From Sorex araneus (taxonomy: Eukaryota; Chordata; Mammalia; Eulipotyphla; Soricidae), in NCBI RefSeq assembly GCF_027595985.1, contig NC_073304.1, positions 215,480,500 through 215,544,499 of the forward strand: DNA of 64,000 bases, given 5' to 3'. Below, in pieces: positions 23,740-45,737 of this stretch. The stretch's first letter is position 1. Each line of letters begins with the position of its first letter. Under the pieces are notes generated by a model that was given only the letters and a program-made list of their open reading frames with translations, searched no databases and was not told where the DNA came from. Made by a program: the position numbers and the translations under genes.

Positions 23740-24560
23740 TTTAAAAAATTTTTTATTAATGAATCACCATGAGGTACAGTTACAGACTTACAAACTTTCA
23801 TACTTGTATTTCAGTCATACCGTGATTGAGTACCCATCCCTCCACCAGTGCCCATTTGCACCACCAATGGTCCCAGCATCCCTCCCACCACCCCCATCCC
23901 GTCTCCCCTACCCCACCCTACCTCTGCAGCAGGACATTCCCTTTTGCTTTCTCTCTCCTATTGGGTGTTGTGGTTTGCAATAGAGACATTAAGTGGCCAT
24001 CATGTTCAGTCTATAGTCTACTCTCAGCACGCATCTTCCATCCTGAGCAGACCCTCCTAGCACCCTTTACTTGGTGGTCCCTTATCTATCTGAGCTGCCT
24101 TTTTTTTTTCTTGTTGCCATTGCCTTATTATTTAGTCTTTGGTTATAGACTTTTTTTTTATTATTATTAATTCACCATGTGGAAAGTTGCAAAGCTTTCA
24201 GGGTAAAGTCTCAGTTATACAATTCTGAGCTGCCTTTTCCCCCAGCATGTGAGGCCAGCTCCTAAACTGTGGACTAATCCTCCTGGTACTTACCTCTACT
24301 GTTCTTGAGTGTTAGTCTCCCATTCTATTTATATTCCACAAATAAATGCAATCTTTCTGTCTGTCCCTCTCTTTCTGACTAATTTCACTTAACATGATAC
24401 TTTCCATGTTGATCCACTTATATGCAAATTTCATGACTTCATCTTTTCTAACAGCTGCTTAGTATTTCATTGTGTAGATGTACCGAAGTTTCTTTAAACA
24501 GTCATTTGTTCTTGGGCACTCAGTTTTTTTCCAGATTCTTCTGCCAATATTCTTATGGTA
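23740..24560 (-). mobile_element. LINE-1 3' end(s), antisense
   Basis: Typical L1 3' UTR features in reverse complement: T-run then 'TTTATTAATGAATCACCATG', 'CATTTGCACCACCAATGG', 'CACTTAACATGATACTTTCC' and 'TTAGTATTTCATTGTGTAGATG'. A second T-run with 'ATTAATTCACCATGTGGAAAG' near 24150 suggests two overlapping 3' ends. No ORF2 remains. Confidence 0.75.
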
Positions 24561-24571
24561 TTGGCTGTTAT

Positions 24572-25451
24572 TTGGTGAGGGAGGGGCTTGGATCACATCT
24601 ATTCAATGCTTTCGAGTGCTTGGAGGTACTTCTGTGGTGTCAGGAATCTAGGCTCCTGTATGCAAAGCATACTCGTGATCTTTGAGCCATCGGCCTGGCC
24701 TGGGGGGAAGAATGGAGAACTTTCTGAAATAATGTCAGATTATATTAAAAAGTGCATTTCACATATGCATTTATTTATATGTAGAAGGACAAAAATAGAT
24801 TTTAGCTACAGAAATTTGCTTTTGAGTCACACTTGCAGTGCTCAGTGCTTATTCCTGGTAGTTCTTGGGGGACTATATGTGGTGCCAGCAATCAGATTTG
24901 GGCTGGCCATGTGTAAGGCAAGCAAGCACCTTGCTCTCGGTACTGTCTCTCCAGCCCAGAAAAATGTTGCTATTTTGTTGTTTGGGGAGGCCATACCCCC
25001 CTGTGTTCAGGGCTTACTCCTGGCTTGGTGCTCAGGTATCACTTCTGGCAGGGATTGGGACCATCAGGGTGCCAAGAATTGAACCTGGATTGGCTGTGTA
25101 CATTGCCCTACCTGCTGTTCTATTGCTCCAACCCCAACAAAATGCTAACTTTAAGAAACCAAAACTTGAGGAACTGGAGCATTAATACAGCAGTAGAGTG
25201 TTTGCCATGCACGTGCTGACCCGGCATCACATAAGGTCCCCAGCATCCTATATGGTCCCCCATGTGCTGGTGAGTAATTCCTGAGTCCAGAGCCAGGAGT
25301 AACCCCTGAGTTTTGCCAGGTGTGGTCTCAAAACAGAGCAAAACAAAAACCCCCAAAACTTGGGCCTTGCAGATGTATGAATCAGGTTCCAGGTCCAGCA
25401 TCCCATGTAGTCTCCTGAGCACTGTAAGATATTGGCCCCCCAAAAAACAAA
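24572..25451. mobile_element. SOR-type SINE cluster
   Basis: Minus: 24572-24702, 24815-24957, 24970-25135. Plus: 25166-25352, 25358-25451 (partial). Confidence 0.75.
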
Positions 25452-25516
25452 ATTAGTGTTTTGTCAGTTCTCACTAGCCTACTTGCTAGGTATTTAACTT
25501 AAAATTCTGTACTATA

Positions 25517-25684
25517 TAGGGCTGATAGCACAGCGGGTAGGGCATTTGCCTTGCACGCAGCCGACCCGGGTTCGAATCCCAGCATCCCATATGGTCCCCT
25601 GAGCACTGCCAGGGGTGATTCCTGAGTGCAGAGCCAGGAGTAACCTCTGTGCATTGCCGGGTGTGACCCAAAAAAGAAAAAAAA
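25517..25684 (+). mobile_element. Young SOR-type SINE with target-site duplication
   Basis: Consensus-like head and B box (GGGTTCGAATCCC). ATTCTGTACTAT occurs just before the head and again after the A tail. Confidence 0.92.
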
Positions 25685-25689
25685 AATTC

Positions 25690-26285
25690 TGTACTATCTA
25701 GCACTTGTTAATTTAAAAGACTCAGAAGACTGCTGGGGCATTAAAAACCAAAGCTTTTTTACTGTCTGCTGATTTAATTAACAATAAATACCTTCATATT
25801 CCAGTAACCAATTAAAAATCACTGGCTTTTCAATATCTATAACTTTCAAGGTCTTTTGGGAAAGAAGATCATTATCAGTGACTTTCTTATTTCCTGATGA
25901 CAAATTGTAGGGAGGATGCTCCTCAAGTGACCTCTTGGTCTTGTACAGGCTAGAAAGAACCTGCAAGTGTATAGCGTATTCCTAGTCTGCATGTGCGGCA
26001 GTAACGTTAGCTTGACCTTCTAGGAGATGGCCTTACTGAAGTGATCTGCTCTTTGTTAATTTTGCAACCTTAAGTTAATTTACTTTGGAGCAGCAATAAC
26101 ATTTGAGTGACCAGTTTCACAGGGCAGTTTAGAGCAGGACTTAACTTTGCCACTCAGCCAGCTCTTTTTTTTTTCCCCGCCCCAACCCACCCCTTCCTCA
26201 GGCAGCTCTTTTTTGCTTGAGAAATTTTTATGCAGCCCAGATATACAAGTCAAACATTTACTGATGAAGCATAAAGAACTTTCAA
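25690..26285. other. Unique CBX1 intron sequence
   Basis: No repeat, gene or splice candidate recognised. A T/C-rich stretch lies near 26165-26200. Confidence 0.5.
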
Positions 26286-27274
26286 TGGAATGGAGATATG
26301 TTTAGTGGATTAGGCACTTGCCTTGCATGTTGTCTGCTCTGGTTCAATTCGTGCACATAAAATCCCCTGACCACTGCCAAGAATGACCCCCAAATATGGA
26401 TGTGGGTGTTGGATGTGGTTTTAAAAAAAAAAAAAAAAAATGGCCGATTGAGTACTCCTATGGTGGATTCTCCTCTTTTCTAAAAGTGCACAAAATTAGG
26501 AACTGGAGTGATAGTACAGCAGACAAGGTTCCTTGCACACAGCCAATCCAGTTTCAATTCCCAGCACCCTAAATGTTCTCTTAAGCCCCGCCAGGAGCAA
26601 GCCCTGAGCACAGTGGGGTGTGGCCTCCCTAAATAACAACAAAACAAAACAATAAAGGAACAAGAAAAGCAAGAGAGGGAATGGGAAGAGATGCAGTAAA
26701 TGGAGAAAAAAAAAAGCTAAAAATCCAACAAGATTAGGGATTTTACCACAGTACCAGAAACAAGAAATAGGGAACCAGAGAGATAGTACAGAGGTGGTGT
26801 TTGAGCTATAGCCAGTAGTGTTTGGCGGGGGGGGGGGGGGGGGGGGGGGGGGCTACTTCAGGCTTTGCTCAGGAGTGACCCCTGGAAGTGCTCAAAGGAC
26901 TTTACCTTTGCCAGGGATTCAAACTGTCTCAGCAGCATCATAGACAAGCACCGTGTACTATCTTATTTTTTGGTTTTGCAGCCACTCCTGGCACTACACT
27001 GGGGGACCATCTGCAGAGCCAGGGAGAAAAACCAGGTGGGCTGTGATAAATAAAAGTGGTAAAGGCTATCTCTGTATCGCTCCCCCATCTTGCCAGTCCT
27101 TTCTTGTTGGTGGGGTAAGGGAGTGCTACATCCAGCTATGCTCAGGCCTTATTCCTGGCTAAGGAATCACTTCTGATAGTACTCAGGGGGAGCATATGAG
27201 GTGCTAGAGATCAAACTGTGGTGGGCCACATGCAAGGCAAGCACCTTAACCCCTATACTATTTCTCCCACCTCC
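26286..27274. mobile_element. Old SOR-type SINE cluster with a poly-G run
   Basis: Plus: 26286-26440 (ends in an 18-A run), 26498-26658, 26774-26800 (head only). Minus: 26801-26965 (contains G26), 26963-27052, 27108-27274. Confidence 0.7.
26827..26852 (+). repeat. Homopolymer G26
   Basis: Uninterrupted run of 26 G inside an old antisense SINE. The length may be affected by sequencing or assembly. Confidence 0.85.
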
Positions 27275-27629
27275 TCCTTTACTTTCTTAAAATTGCTTGG
27301 CAGAGAAGTGATTATTAGAGGACAATTACTGTTTTGGGATGGTCTGGAGCCCATTATATCTCTTCTATCTGTTGAGGGAGTATATTCTAATTTCCAAGTT
27401 CAAATTAACATAGGGAATTGTGGTAGCCTTTATTATTTAAAGATGATTGCCATTTTTTTCCCTCTACTCTATCCAAAGACAGTTGATAAATTTTGCTGCC
27501 CCTTCAACTGATAGTGAAAAGCAAGCAAGAAGTAACACTTGTTCTTGGGGAGTAGACCTGTTGCCTTTATCCAAAAGGAAAATTAACCTTTCCTCCCCTC
27601 TTAAAATAATATTTGCTGTGTGAAAATCA
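27275..27629. other. Unique CBX1 intron sequence
   Basis: No feature recognised. Confidence 0.45.
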
Positions 27630-27644
27630 GAATTCTGAAAACCT

Positions 27645-27796
27645 GGCCAGAGTGTAGTGTAGTGGATAGGGCACTTACCTGAATGTAGCTGACCTGTATT
27701 AATCCCCAGCACCACAGTCACCAGGAATAATCTCTGAGCACCAGTAGGAGTGGCCCAAACCACCCTCCCACCTTCCCACGCCCCCCCCAAAAAAAG
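27645..27796 (+). mobile_element. SOR-type SINE with long target-site duplication
   Basis: Moderately diverged sense copy; GAATTCTGAAAACCT precedes it (27630-27644) and is repeated after the A tail (from about 27797). Confidence 0.82.
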
Positions 27797-28130
27797 AATT
27801 CTGAAAACCTAAAGGAACTTCCCTCCATGAATAATCATAGCCCCTAAATCAGAAATGCCCAGAATTAACCAGAGTACATTCATTTTACTGATGGTTATGT
27901 TCAGGAAAGGAAGACAGACGGGGTATTGCTTATAATGGAGAAATTGAGGATGGAAGTAAAGCAGTCTTTTGTAACTGGAAAGGGAAAATATCAATGCTAC
28001 TTAGCATAATTATTCAAGCAATCACCTGCATGTTTGAACTGTTGACAGGGGCCTCGGTTGTTTTGTAACATTACACTAAAAGTAGAAACAAATGACCTAT
28101 GCTGTTCTGTAAAATTTCCGAATACCATAA

Positions 28131-28903
28131 ATTGGGCTGGAGAGATAGTACAGGGATTAAAGTACTTGCTTTGCACATGACCAACCATGGTTTATTCCCT
28201 GGCACCTCAAAATGGTCTCCTGCTAAGAGACTGCCACATGTGACTCAAAAAACAAATGCAAAATCCAAAATACCATTAGTGGGAAAGGTCCATGTTTTTT
28301 AAATATCAGACTGCTTCGGAAGTATTCTTATTCTCTTGATTTTCTATTATCCATCAGTGTCTGTTTTTCCCTTTCCTTCCCTACCTCCCTGTGAAGATAG
28401 GAATTGTACCCATTTGGTTGTTTGCTCACACACTTTTCACTTTGGCTTGCAAGGTTGCACACTTGATTGATGCGCTTGAATGAATACTTAGTTCTACTCT
28501 TACACTCAGTTCTGGTGCACTAGAGAGCACATATTTTGTTTGAATAGTTATTATAATTTTTAGTAGCTAAATGTTTGTTCTTTATTTTTGTTTGTTCTTG
28601 GATCACAACTGGTAGTGTTCTGGGAATACCCCTGACTCTGTGCTAAGGTGTTGCTCCTAGCAATGCTGAGGGACTACAGGTAGTGCCATGGATGGAACCT
28701 GGCATTCTGCCTGCTAAACATGTTCTCAGCCCTTGCTATCTCTCCACACTGTTTCAGTAAGGTAGGCATTGCTCATATGTGCAGACATAGGAATATTTAT
28801 TTGGGGTGGAGAGTATACCTGACGATTCTTAGGAGCTACTCCTAGCTTAGTGCTCAAGGGTTATTTCTGGTAATGCTGTGGCAGCCATAGAATTCAGGGC
28901 TTC
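28131..28903. mobile_element. Old SOR-type SINE copies
   Basis: Plus 28131-28262. Minus 28570-28748 and 28796-28903; the last is split by the type-B insertion that follows and resumes for a few bases ('AGAGGTAAATGCTCTT') at 29155. 27797-28130 and 28262-28565 are unique. Confidence 0.65.
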
Positions 28904-29152
28904 ATACTGTATCACTGTCATCCCATTGCTCATTGATTTGCTCGAGCGGGCACCAGTAACGCCTCCATTGTGAGACTTGTTGTTACTGTTTTTGGCCTAT
29001 CGAATACGCCCCAAGTAGCTTGCCAGGCTCTGCTGAGTGGGCAAGATACTCTCAGTAGCTTGCCAGGCTCCCCAAGAGGGGTGGAAGAATCGAAACCAGG
29101 TCGGTCGCATGCAAGGCAAAAACCCTACCCGCTGTGCTATCGCTCCAGCCCA
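28904..29152 (-). mobile_element. Composite type-B SINE, full length, nested in an older SINE
   Basis: Body 'TCATTGATTTGCTCGAGCGG', 'TTACTGTTTTTGGCCTATCG', two 'AGTAGCTTGCCAGGCTC' blocks, then antisense tRNA head 'GTCGCATGCAAGGCAAAAAC' to 'GCTATCGCTCCAGCCC'. The best copy for defining the type-B structure. Confidence 0.87.
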
Positions 29153-29261
29153 GCATAGAGGTAAATGCTCTTCCATTTGATCCCGATCTCAGGTCTTGGA
29201 AATTTCTTCCAGGTGTAAACCTAAGTGTTTATAATCAGCCCTCAATAGAGTTTTTATTTAA

Positions 29262-30420
29262 AATGTCTGATTCCACTCATCCAGGGCACCTGGGAGCGGG
29301 GGGCGGTGAGCCCACAGCCCTGGTAGCTAAAAACCTCCAGAAGCCTATTGCCGCCATACTTAAAACTGATCTCCACAAGGCTCATCACGAGCCTTATCCA
29401 GGAATCTATTGAAAAACTCAGGAATACGGGTTTTGTGACTGAAATCTCCAAGCTCTCACGGAGTCAGGGATGGGCCTTCCGCTCATCTCCGTGTTCTTCT
29501 GGGATGCTGGTAGTCATGCCATGAACTGCCTCTGGAGCCATATAAACTCATTAACCAGCCATGATTCAGAGACTCACAAATAAATCTCGGAAGAGATCAA
29601 CAAGCTGTAGAGATGCCTCTGGACCCAAAGTCACCATTCAGTTAAAAATTTAACTCTGGCTGTATCACCCTATTTAAAATTTTAGAGTTCTAAAGCGCGT
29701 GGCCATGACATCTCATATTCTACACCACCAATGTACCAGGAGTAGCACACCACATTGGATGGGATATAAAGTAGAAGGCAAAAAAATAATTAGCACGCAG
29801 GGCTCAACCTGTAACAATATGTTAGTAATCTCTTATATAAGGACTTAATGGCTCCAGGGTGAGATACAGCAATCTCCACACATTTTCTTCTAAGGAAACT
29901 TTTTGACCATTTTTAGCGAATTATTCACAACAAGCAATACAAAAATAAATTATTTAGGGCCTGCTATTGGGGCAGGCTTGGGTGATAGTTGGAAAAATTT
30001 GAAATAATGGTGGTGGAAAGGTATAATGGTGGTAGGATTGAATGTAGTAAATTAATGTGAACAACTTTATAAAAATAAATGATAATAAAATGTCAGACTC
30101 TAATAACAGTTGGAAATGATCACTCTGGACAAGAACTGAGTGCTGAAAGTATGTAAAGGGATACACACGATAACCTTTTAGTTACATGTATTGCAAATTA
30201 TAATGCCCAAAAAAATGGGTAGGGAAGAGAGAAAGAGCAACCATCCATTAGGAACCCTTGGAAGCTTAAATCATCCCTAGTTTTCCCAAGGGAAACAGTG
30301 GAAGTTGGTGGTGGGAAATGTACACTGGAGAAGGAACTTTTGGGTGTTGAAACATTGTATGACTGAAACCCAATCATGAACAACTTTGTAACTGTGTACT
30401 CAGGGTGATTAAATTAAATA
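29262..30420 (+). mobile_element. LINE-1-derived block, two nested 3' ends, sense
   Basis: Ends resembling L1 3' UTRs: 'AATGTGAACAACTTTATAAA' then an A-rich end near 30085, and 'TGACTGAAACCCAATCATGAA', 'CAACTTTGTAACTGTGTA' then 'ATTAAATTAAATAAA' near 30415. The words AAATGTCTGATTCC (29261), AAAATGTCAGACTC (30087) and AAAATGTCAGACTTC (30420) repeat at the borders and may be target-site duplications of two events. The left part (29.3-29.9 kb) carries no recognisable protein. Confidence 0.55.
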
Positions 30421-30429
30421 AAATGTCAG

Positions 30430-30733
30430 ACTTCTTTAATTCCAAAGACATTAGGTACAGTTTAACATTGACATGACCTTAAATTTAAGAATGGTTGTGT
30501 CTTAAATTGTCTAGCAAACTTGATTTTTCTTATGTATATCATTTTGGTGATTCATCAATTTGTACTTCTGCAGGTGAATTTTGTAGATTAATTTTGTATT
30601 TGTGTAGCGCCACCTACTGACACCAATTGGTAGTCATAAGGCTTTTTGTAGTAAATAACTACATAAAGGACTGAGGAAAATTTATTGGGAACCAGAATTT
30701 TAGTGCCCGAAAATCCTATATAAGTCACCCATC
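30430..30733. other. Unique CBX1 intron sequence
   Basis: No feature recognised. Confidence 0.45.
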
Positions 30734-30748
30734 CTGATGAAGTGTTTA

Positions 30749-30931
30749 TTTTATTTTATTTTTTTTTGCTTTTTGGGTCACACCTGGCGATGCACAGGGG
30801 TTACTCCTGGCTCTGCACTCAGGAATCACCCCTGGCCATGCTCAGGGGACCATATGGGATGCTGGGATTCGAACCCAGGTCGGCCGCGTGCAAGGCAAAC
30901 GCCCTACCCGCTGTGCTATCGCTCCAGCCCC
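30749..30931 (-). mobile_element. Young SOR-type SINE with target-site duplication
   Basis: Antisense near-consensus copy flanked by CTGATGAAGTGTTTA at 30734-30748 and 30932-30946. Confidence 0.94.
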
Positions 30932-31123
30932 CTGATGAAGTGTTTAAAGTCACCATTTTTTTTTTAACCCCAGCTAAGCATTTAATTTCATTTTGTTTGG
31001 TCACTGAAATCACAGTTATTCATGATTGGATTCCAGGTATACAGTGTTTCAATAGCTCTCCCTTCACCAGCTCCACTTAGCTCCACTAACACCCCAGCAC
31101 CATTTGCAGATAGGGTTAGGTGA

Positions 31124-31497
31124 TTTTTTTTTTTGCTTTTTTTGGTCACACCCGGCGATGCTCAGGGATTGCTCTTGGCTATTGCACTCAGGAATCATTC
31201 CTGGCGGTGCTCGGGAGACCATATGGGATGCTGGGAATCGAACCCGGGTCTGCCGCGTACAAGGCAAACGCCCTACCCGCTGTGCTATCACTCCAGCCCC
31301 AGGGTTAGGTTTTTTGTGGGTTTTTTTTTTTTCTCTTTTTGAATCACACCTGGTGATGCACAGGGGTTACTCCTAGCTCTACACTCAGGAATTACTCCTG
31401 GCAGTGCTCGGGGGATCGTATGGGATGCTAGGAATCGAACCCGGGTCAGCCGCATGCAAGGCAAATGCCCTACCCTCTGTGCTATCGCTCCAGTCCC
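31124..31497 (-). mobile_element. Two young antisense SOR-type SINEs side by side
   Basis: 31124-31299 is flanked by AGGGTTAGGT on both sides. 31318-31497 is a separate copy ('AATCACACCTGGTGATGCAC' to 'GCTATCGCTCCAGTCCCC') about 18 bp further on. Confidence 0.9.
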
Positions 31498-31499
31498 CA

Positions 31500-31670
31500 T
31501 CTCGTTGCTCATCAATTTGTTCGAGCGGGCACCAGTAACGTCTCTTATTGAGAGACTTATTGTTACTGTTTTTGGCATATCCATTAAGCACGGGTAGCTT
31601 GCCAGGCTCTGCCGAGCAGGCTCGATACTCCCAGTAGCTTGCTGGGCTCTCCAAGAGGGGCGGAGGAATC
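31500..31670 (-). mobile_element. Composite type-B SINE lacking the tRNA head
   Basis: Body 'CATCAATTTGTTCGAGCGGG' to 'CCAAGAGGGGCGGAGGAATC'. AGTCCCCAT occurs at both ends (31492 and 31672), suggesting a short duplication or insertion into the end of the adjacent SINE. Confidence 0.8.
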
Positions 31671-31679
31671 TAGTCCCCA

Positions 31680-32015
31680 TATAGAGTTGTATATATAGCA
31701 CCCACTTTTCAGCCCCACCTCCTCCTGGTTGAATGCTTCCCTCTGCCATAGAACATATGTTGCCCCCTCTGTGTCCCCTCAAGTGGTATGGTTCCTACTA
31801 AATACCACTTCTCATATTCTTTGTTTCCATTGTCTTGGGTAGTTGTTATTCCACCATTATGTTTATTTATTTATAAACTCAGTTCTGTTATCTGTGAAAA
31901 CTGCCCTTTCACCCTTCACTCATTTTTCACATTTTTACAGTGCTCCTTTTTAGAGAATTTCATGTTCATTCTGATATTTTTGTGAGTCATTCTTTAGATT
32001 TAGGAATTATAAAAT
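31680..32015. other. Unique CBX1 intron sequence
   Basis: No feature recognised; pyrimidine-rich in part. Confidence 0.45.
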
Positions 32016-32215
32016 AGGGGACAGAGCAATAATCAACAGGCAGGTGCTATAGTGCCTTGTACAGTGTACACCTTGTACATCTTATACAGCAGGTGCTAGC
32101 TGACCCTGGGTTCAATTCCTATCACCCCATATAGTACCCTGAGCCCACCAGGAATAATCCCTCGGTACAGAGCCAAGAGTAAGCCCTGAGCACCACCAGT
32201 TGTGGCCCAAAACAG
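32016..32215 (+). mobile_element. SOR-type SINE with internal expansion
   Basis: Sense, diverged; the head carries an extra 'GTGCCTTGTACAGTGTACACC' type segment with repeated TTGTACA/TTATACA words. Confidence 0.72.
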
Positions 32216-32345
32216 GAATTATGAAATGAAATTATGAAACTATAAGATGTGAAATGATTTGTAAATTGTGGTAGCATTCAGAAAAGATTGTTTAAAGAAC
32301 CAGAAACAATCAAAAGGGTATTTTCAAAATAGAAGAACCTATTTT

Positions 32346-32538
32346 TTTTTTTTTATTTTATTTTATTTTTTTTTGCTTTTTTGGGTCACACCCAGCGATG
32401 CTCAGGGGTTACTCCTGGCTTTGCACTCAGGAATTACTCCAGGCGTGCTTGGGGGACCATATGGGATGCCGGGGATTGAACCCGGGTTGGCCGCGTGCAA
32501 GGCAAACGCCCTACCCGCTGTGCTATCACTCCAGCCCC
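32346..32538 (-). mobile_element. Young SOR-type SINE with target-site duplication
   Basis: Antisense near-consensus copy flanked by AGAAGAACCTATTTT at 32331-32345 and 32539-32553. Confidence 0.94.
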
Positions 32539-32705
32539 AGAAGAACCTATTTTATATGTACATGCAAAAGAGAAAATTTAAGGTAAATGTTTAATAAGAA
32601 ATGCTATTTTCCACAGTAAAAAATTAAGTATTGTAATGAGTTGGAAAGTATTTAGAGAAATATTCAAAGGTTAGCTCAAAGGGCTCTATGTAAGTTCGAC
32701 ACATT

Positions 32706-33905
32706 AGTTTTTGTTTGAGTTTTAGGTTTTAGGCCACACCCCGCGTTGCTCAGGATGATGAAAAGCCCTGGCCATGCTCATCACCTTATGCAGTGCCAGA
32801 GTTTCGAACCAGGGTTGGCTGCATACATTGCACAGCAGATATGGCTTCCTTACCTCTTGGGCCCAGCATTCCCTTATTTTTAACTTCCTTTTTCCTTTTT
32901 TTGTTTTTGGGCCATACCTGGCAATGCTGAAGGGTTACTCCTGGCTCTGTACTCAAGAATTTCTCCTGGCAGTGCTCAAGGGACCATTGTGCTCAGGGCT
33001 TAATCCTGGCATTTCTTGAGGGGATCATGCAAGACAAGTGCCATAGCAACTGAACTAATTTTCTGGTCCTCATATATCATCATCTGTTTGTTTTTGGGTT
33101 TGGGACCAATACACAGTCTCAGCTTGCTATTGGCTCTGCACTCAGGAATCACTCCTGGCAGGGCTCAAGGGACCATATGGGGGCTGGGATAGAACCCTGG
33201 TCTGCTGCATGCAAGGCAAGCCTCTTGCCCTACTGACTAAAGTGCCTCTCCTATTCCTGTTCCCCCTTTAATTGTTTTAGGTACGATGTCTTATTATTTG
33301 GTTGTAGGATCACATCTGGCAGTGCTCAGGGCTTACTCCTGGCTCTGTGTTCAAGGATCACTCCTGGTGGGGTTTGGGGAACCATATGAGATGCCAGGGA
33401 TTGAACCCAGATCAGCTGCATGCAAAGCAAAAGCCCTACCTGCTGTACTACCTCTCTGGCCCCTAGATACCATGTTCTATAGTTAAAAAGTACAAATACT
33501 GGAGACTTGTAACACTTAGGGTTTAAGAGTTTATGGTTCTATTTGATTGCTTTTAATGCCACACCATGCTTGCTGTGGCCTATTCACAGTTCTTTGCTTG
33601 GGGACTGACCCAAGCCCTACTTAACGCATTCAGCACTTAGAAATCACAAAGGTTTTAAGAATTAAGTTTTGGGGAAATCAGAAATAGCTCAACAGACTTA
33701 GTGTGGGCCCGTGTTGGATTTCTGTTACTGCATGGTTCCTCAAGCACCACTAGGAGGAGTGCCTGAGCACAGCCAGGAATAGAGCTAGCAGTGCCGGATA
33801 TGGCTCCAAAACAAAGACACAAATTAATGGGCTGGAGAATAGCTCAACAAGCTGGAGCATATGCTTTGCATTTGGGAAGTCTGGGTTTAGTCCCTTTGTC
33901 CCATT
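32706..33905. mobile_element. Cluster of SOR-type SINEs close to CBX1 exon 2
   Basis: Minus: 32706-32863, 32889-33069, 33082-33250, 33292-33463, 33545-33620 (fragment). Plus: 33668-33822, 33829-33905 (head). They stop about 150 bp before the exon 2 acceptor. Confidence 0.75.
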
Positions 33906-33998
33906 TTAAAATGTCACCAAAATTTTATTATCTGTTGGATTCATGGGCATGACACTCAATATAAGCAGAATGCGCTGTTCAAGTCATCTATTTCTTAA

Positions 33999-43985
<9,987 letters not shown>

Positions 43986-44251
43986 TTGATTTCTGTTTTG
44001 ATTTAGTCGTATTAGAAACCCTCCTACTTATAGGTTCAGATTGCTGAAAGCAATTTTTACGTTATTACCTTTTTGTTTCTTGTACACACAAGATCTGTAC
44101 ACACAAGGCTGAATTTTTGAGTAGTCATACCATATTAGTTTTAGTAAAGTTACTAAACATTTATAGATTGTCAGTCTATTTTCATATAGCTCAGAATTTG
44201 TTTGTTTAGCACCATCAAACCTAGCAGCACATAGTAATTGATGTTTGGAGA

Positions 44252-45737
44252 TAATGTTTTGTTTTAGGGTCACAGCTGGCAGTCCGTTCTCAGGACTTAT
44301 GCCTGGCTTTGTAAGTTCAATGCGCTGTATATGGTGCCACCGATTGCAAGCATTCTACCCAATATACTATCCCTCTGGCCCTGGAGATTTATTTTGAGTT
44401 GTGATCCAAATCTTTTGAGTTGGATTTAAATCAGAGATCCCCAAACTTCTTTGGCCTATTGACCCATTTTAGAAATTACTGCGTGGGCTAGAGAAGTACA
44501 CAGGATTTTACTTGCATGAGGCCACATCAGTGTCCCTGTCTCATTCTCTACTACATGTGGTCCCCTTGAGCACCATGAGGGGTCACTTTTGAGTACAGAA
44601 CCAGGAATAGCCCCTGAGCACCACTGGGTGTGGTCCAACCCCTCAACCCCACCCTGCCCCTAATGTCAACTGCTTCCTTGGAAATTGCCTTCTATAAGTG
44701 AACAAAGCATCACACAACTGCACCCAAGGTCATCATCACCCCCTGGATCATTCTAACATTCCTTAGGGGCTGTTATCACTTGGGAAACTAGACTCTGACT
44801 CATGTATTTTATAAATTATGTGACCTTAGCTAAAATCAGCTTCTTCAAAATCATCAGGAATTGGCTGTTCACCAGATTAAATTGTCATCCATTTTCTTTT
44901 TCCTGGTGTTGGGGCACACCGGCAGTGCTCAGGGCTTACTCCGAACTCTTTGCTCATGGATCACTAATGCTGAGGCTCCAGGGACCATATGTAGTGCTGG
45001 GATCAAACTCAGTTTGTCTGTGTACCCACTGTACACTTTTAATTGGTGGTGGTGGTGGTGGGGTGTACAGAAGTGTTGGGCCACACCCAGTGATGTGCAG
45101 GAGTTACTCCTGGCAGTACTCAGGGGACCATAAGGGATGCCAAGAATTGAACCTGGTCCTTGGCTCTTCTTGTTTTTGCTTTGTTTTTTTGGGCACACCT
45201 GGAGGTGCTCAGGAGACCATATTTGATGTCTAGGATTTATAGCCAAAGCAGCTATAGCCACAGCAGCTGCATACAAGGCTAGTGCCTTACCTCCTGCAGT
45301 ATCTCTCTATTCCCTTCAAATTGATTTTAACCTGTGGCCATTTGGTGGTTTGTGTGATCCATACATAATTATAGTTTGTTGCACCGTGAATCTGCATTAC
45401 AAAATTCTTAACTTCCCTCAAAAAGGAAAAACGCTAAGAGAAAATTGTTTTCGCCAAATGAGCCCTGAAATCTAAATTTGACTCTCTCGAGGACCAGTTT
45501 TAGATCCTGAATGTATGGAGCTAGGTTCTATTTGAGACTAAATCTCCACACCACCACCCCCCGCCCCCAGACCTTTGGGGATCACACCCAGTGGTGCTCA
45601 GGATTTACTTTGGGCTCTGCACTCAGGAATGACTCCTGGTAGGACTCGAGGGACCATAAAAGATGTTGTGACTCGAATCCAGGTCAGCTGTGTGCAAGGC
45701 AAGTGTCCTACCTGCTCTACTAATTGCTCTGGCCCCA
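44252..45737. mobile_element. SOR-type SINE cluster downstream of CBX1
   Basis: Minus: 44252-44382, 44893-45033, 45063-45160, 45165-45315, 45570-45737. Plus: 44484-44660, which splits an old unclassified repeat ('TCCCCAAACTTCTTTGGCC...'). Confidence 0.72.

Noticed and set aside
29134-29412. Open frame containing MSDSTHPGHLGAGGG as a possible retrogene
   Set aside because: It lies at the edge of an L1-derived block and shows no recognisable protein family.
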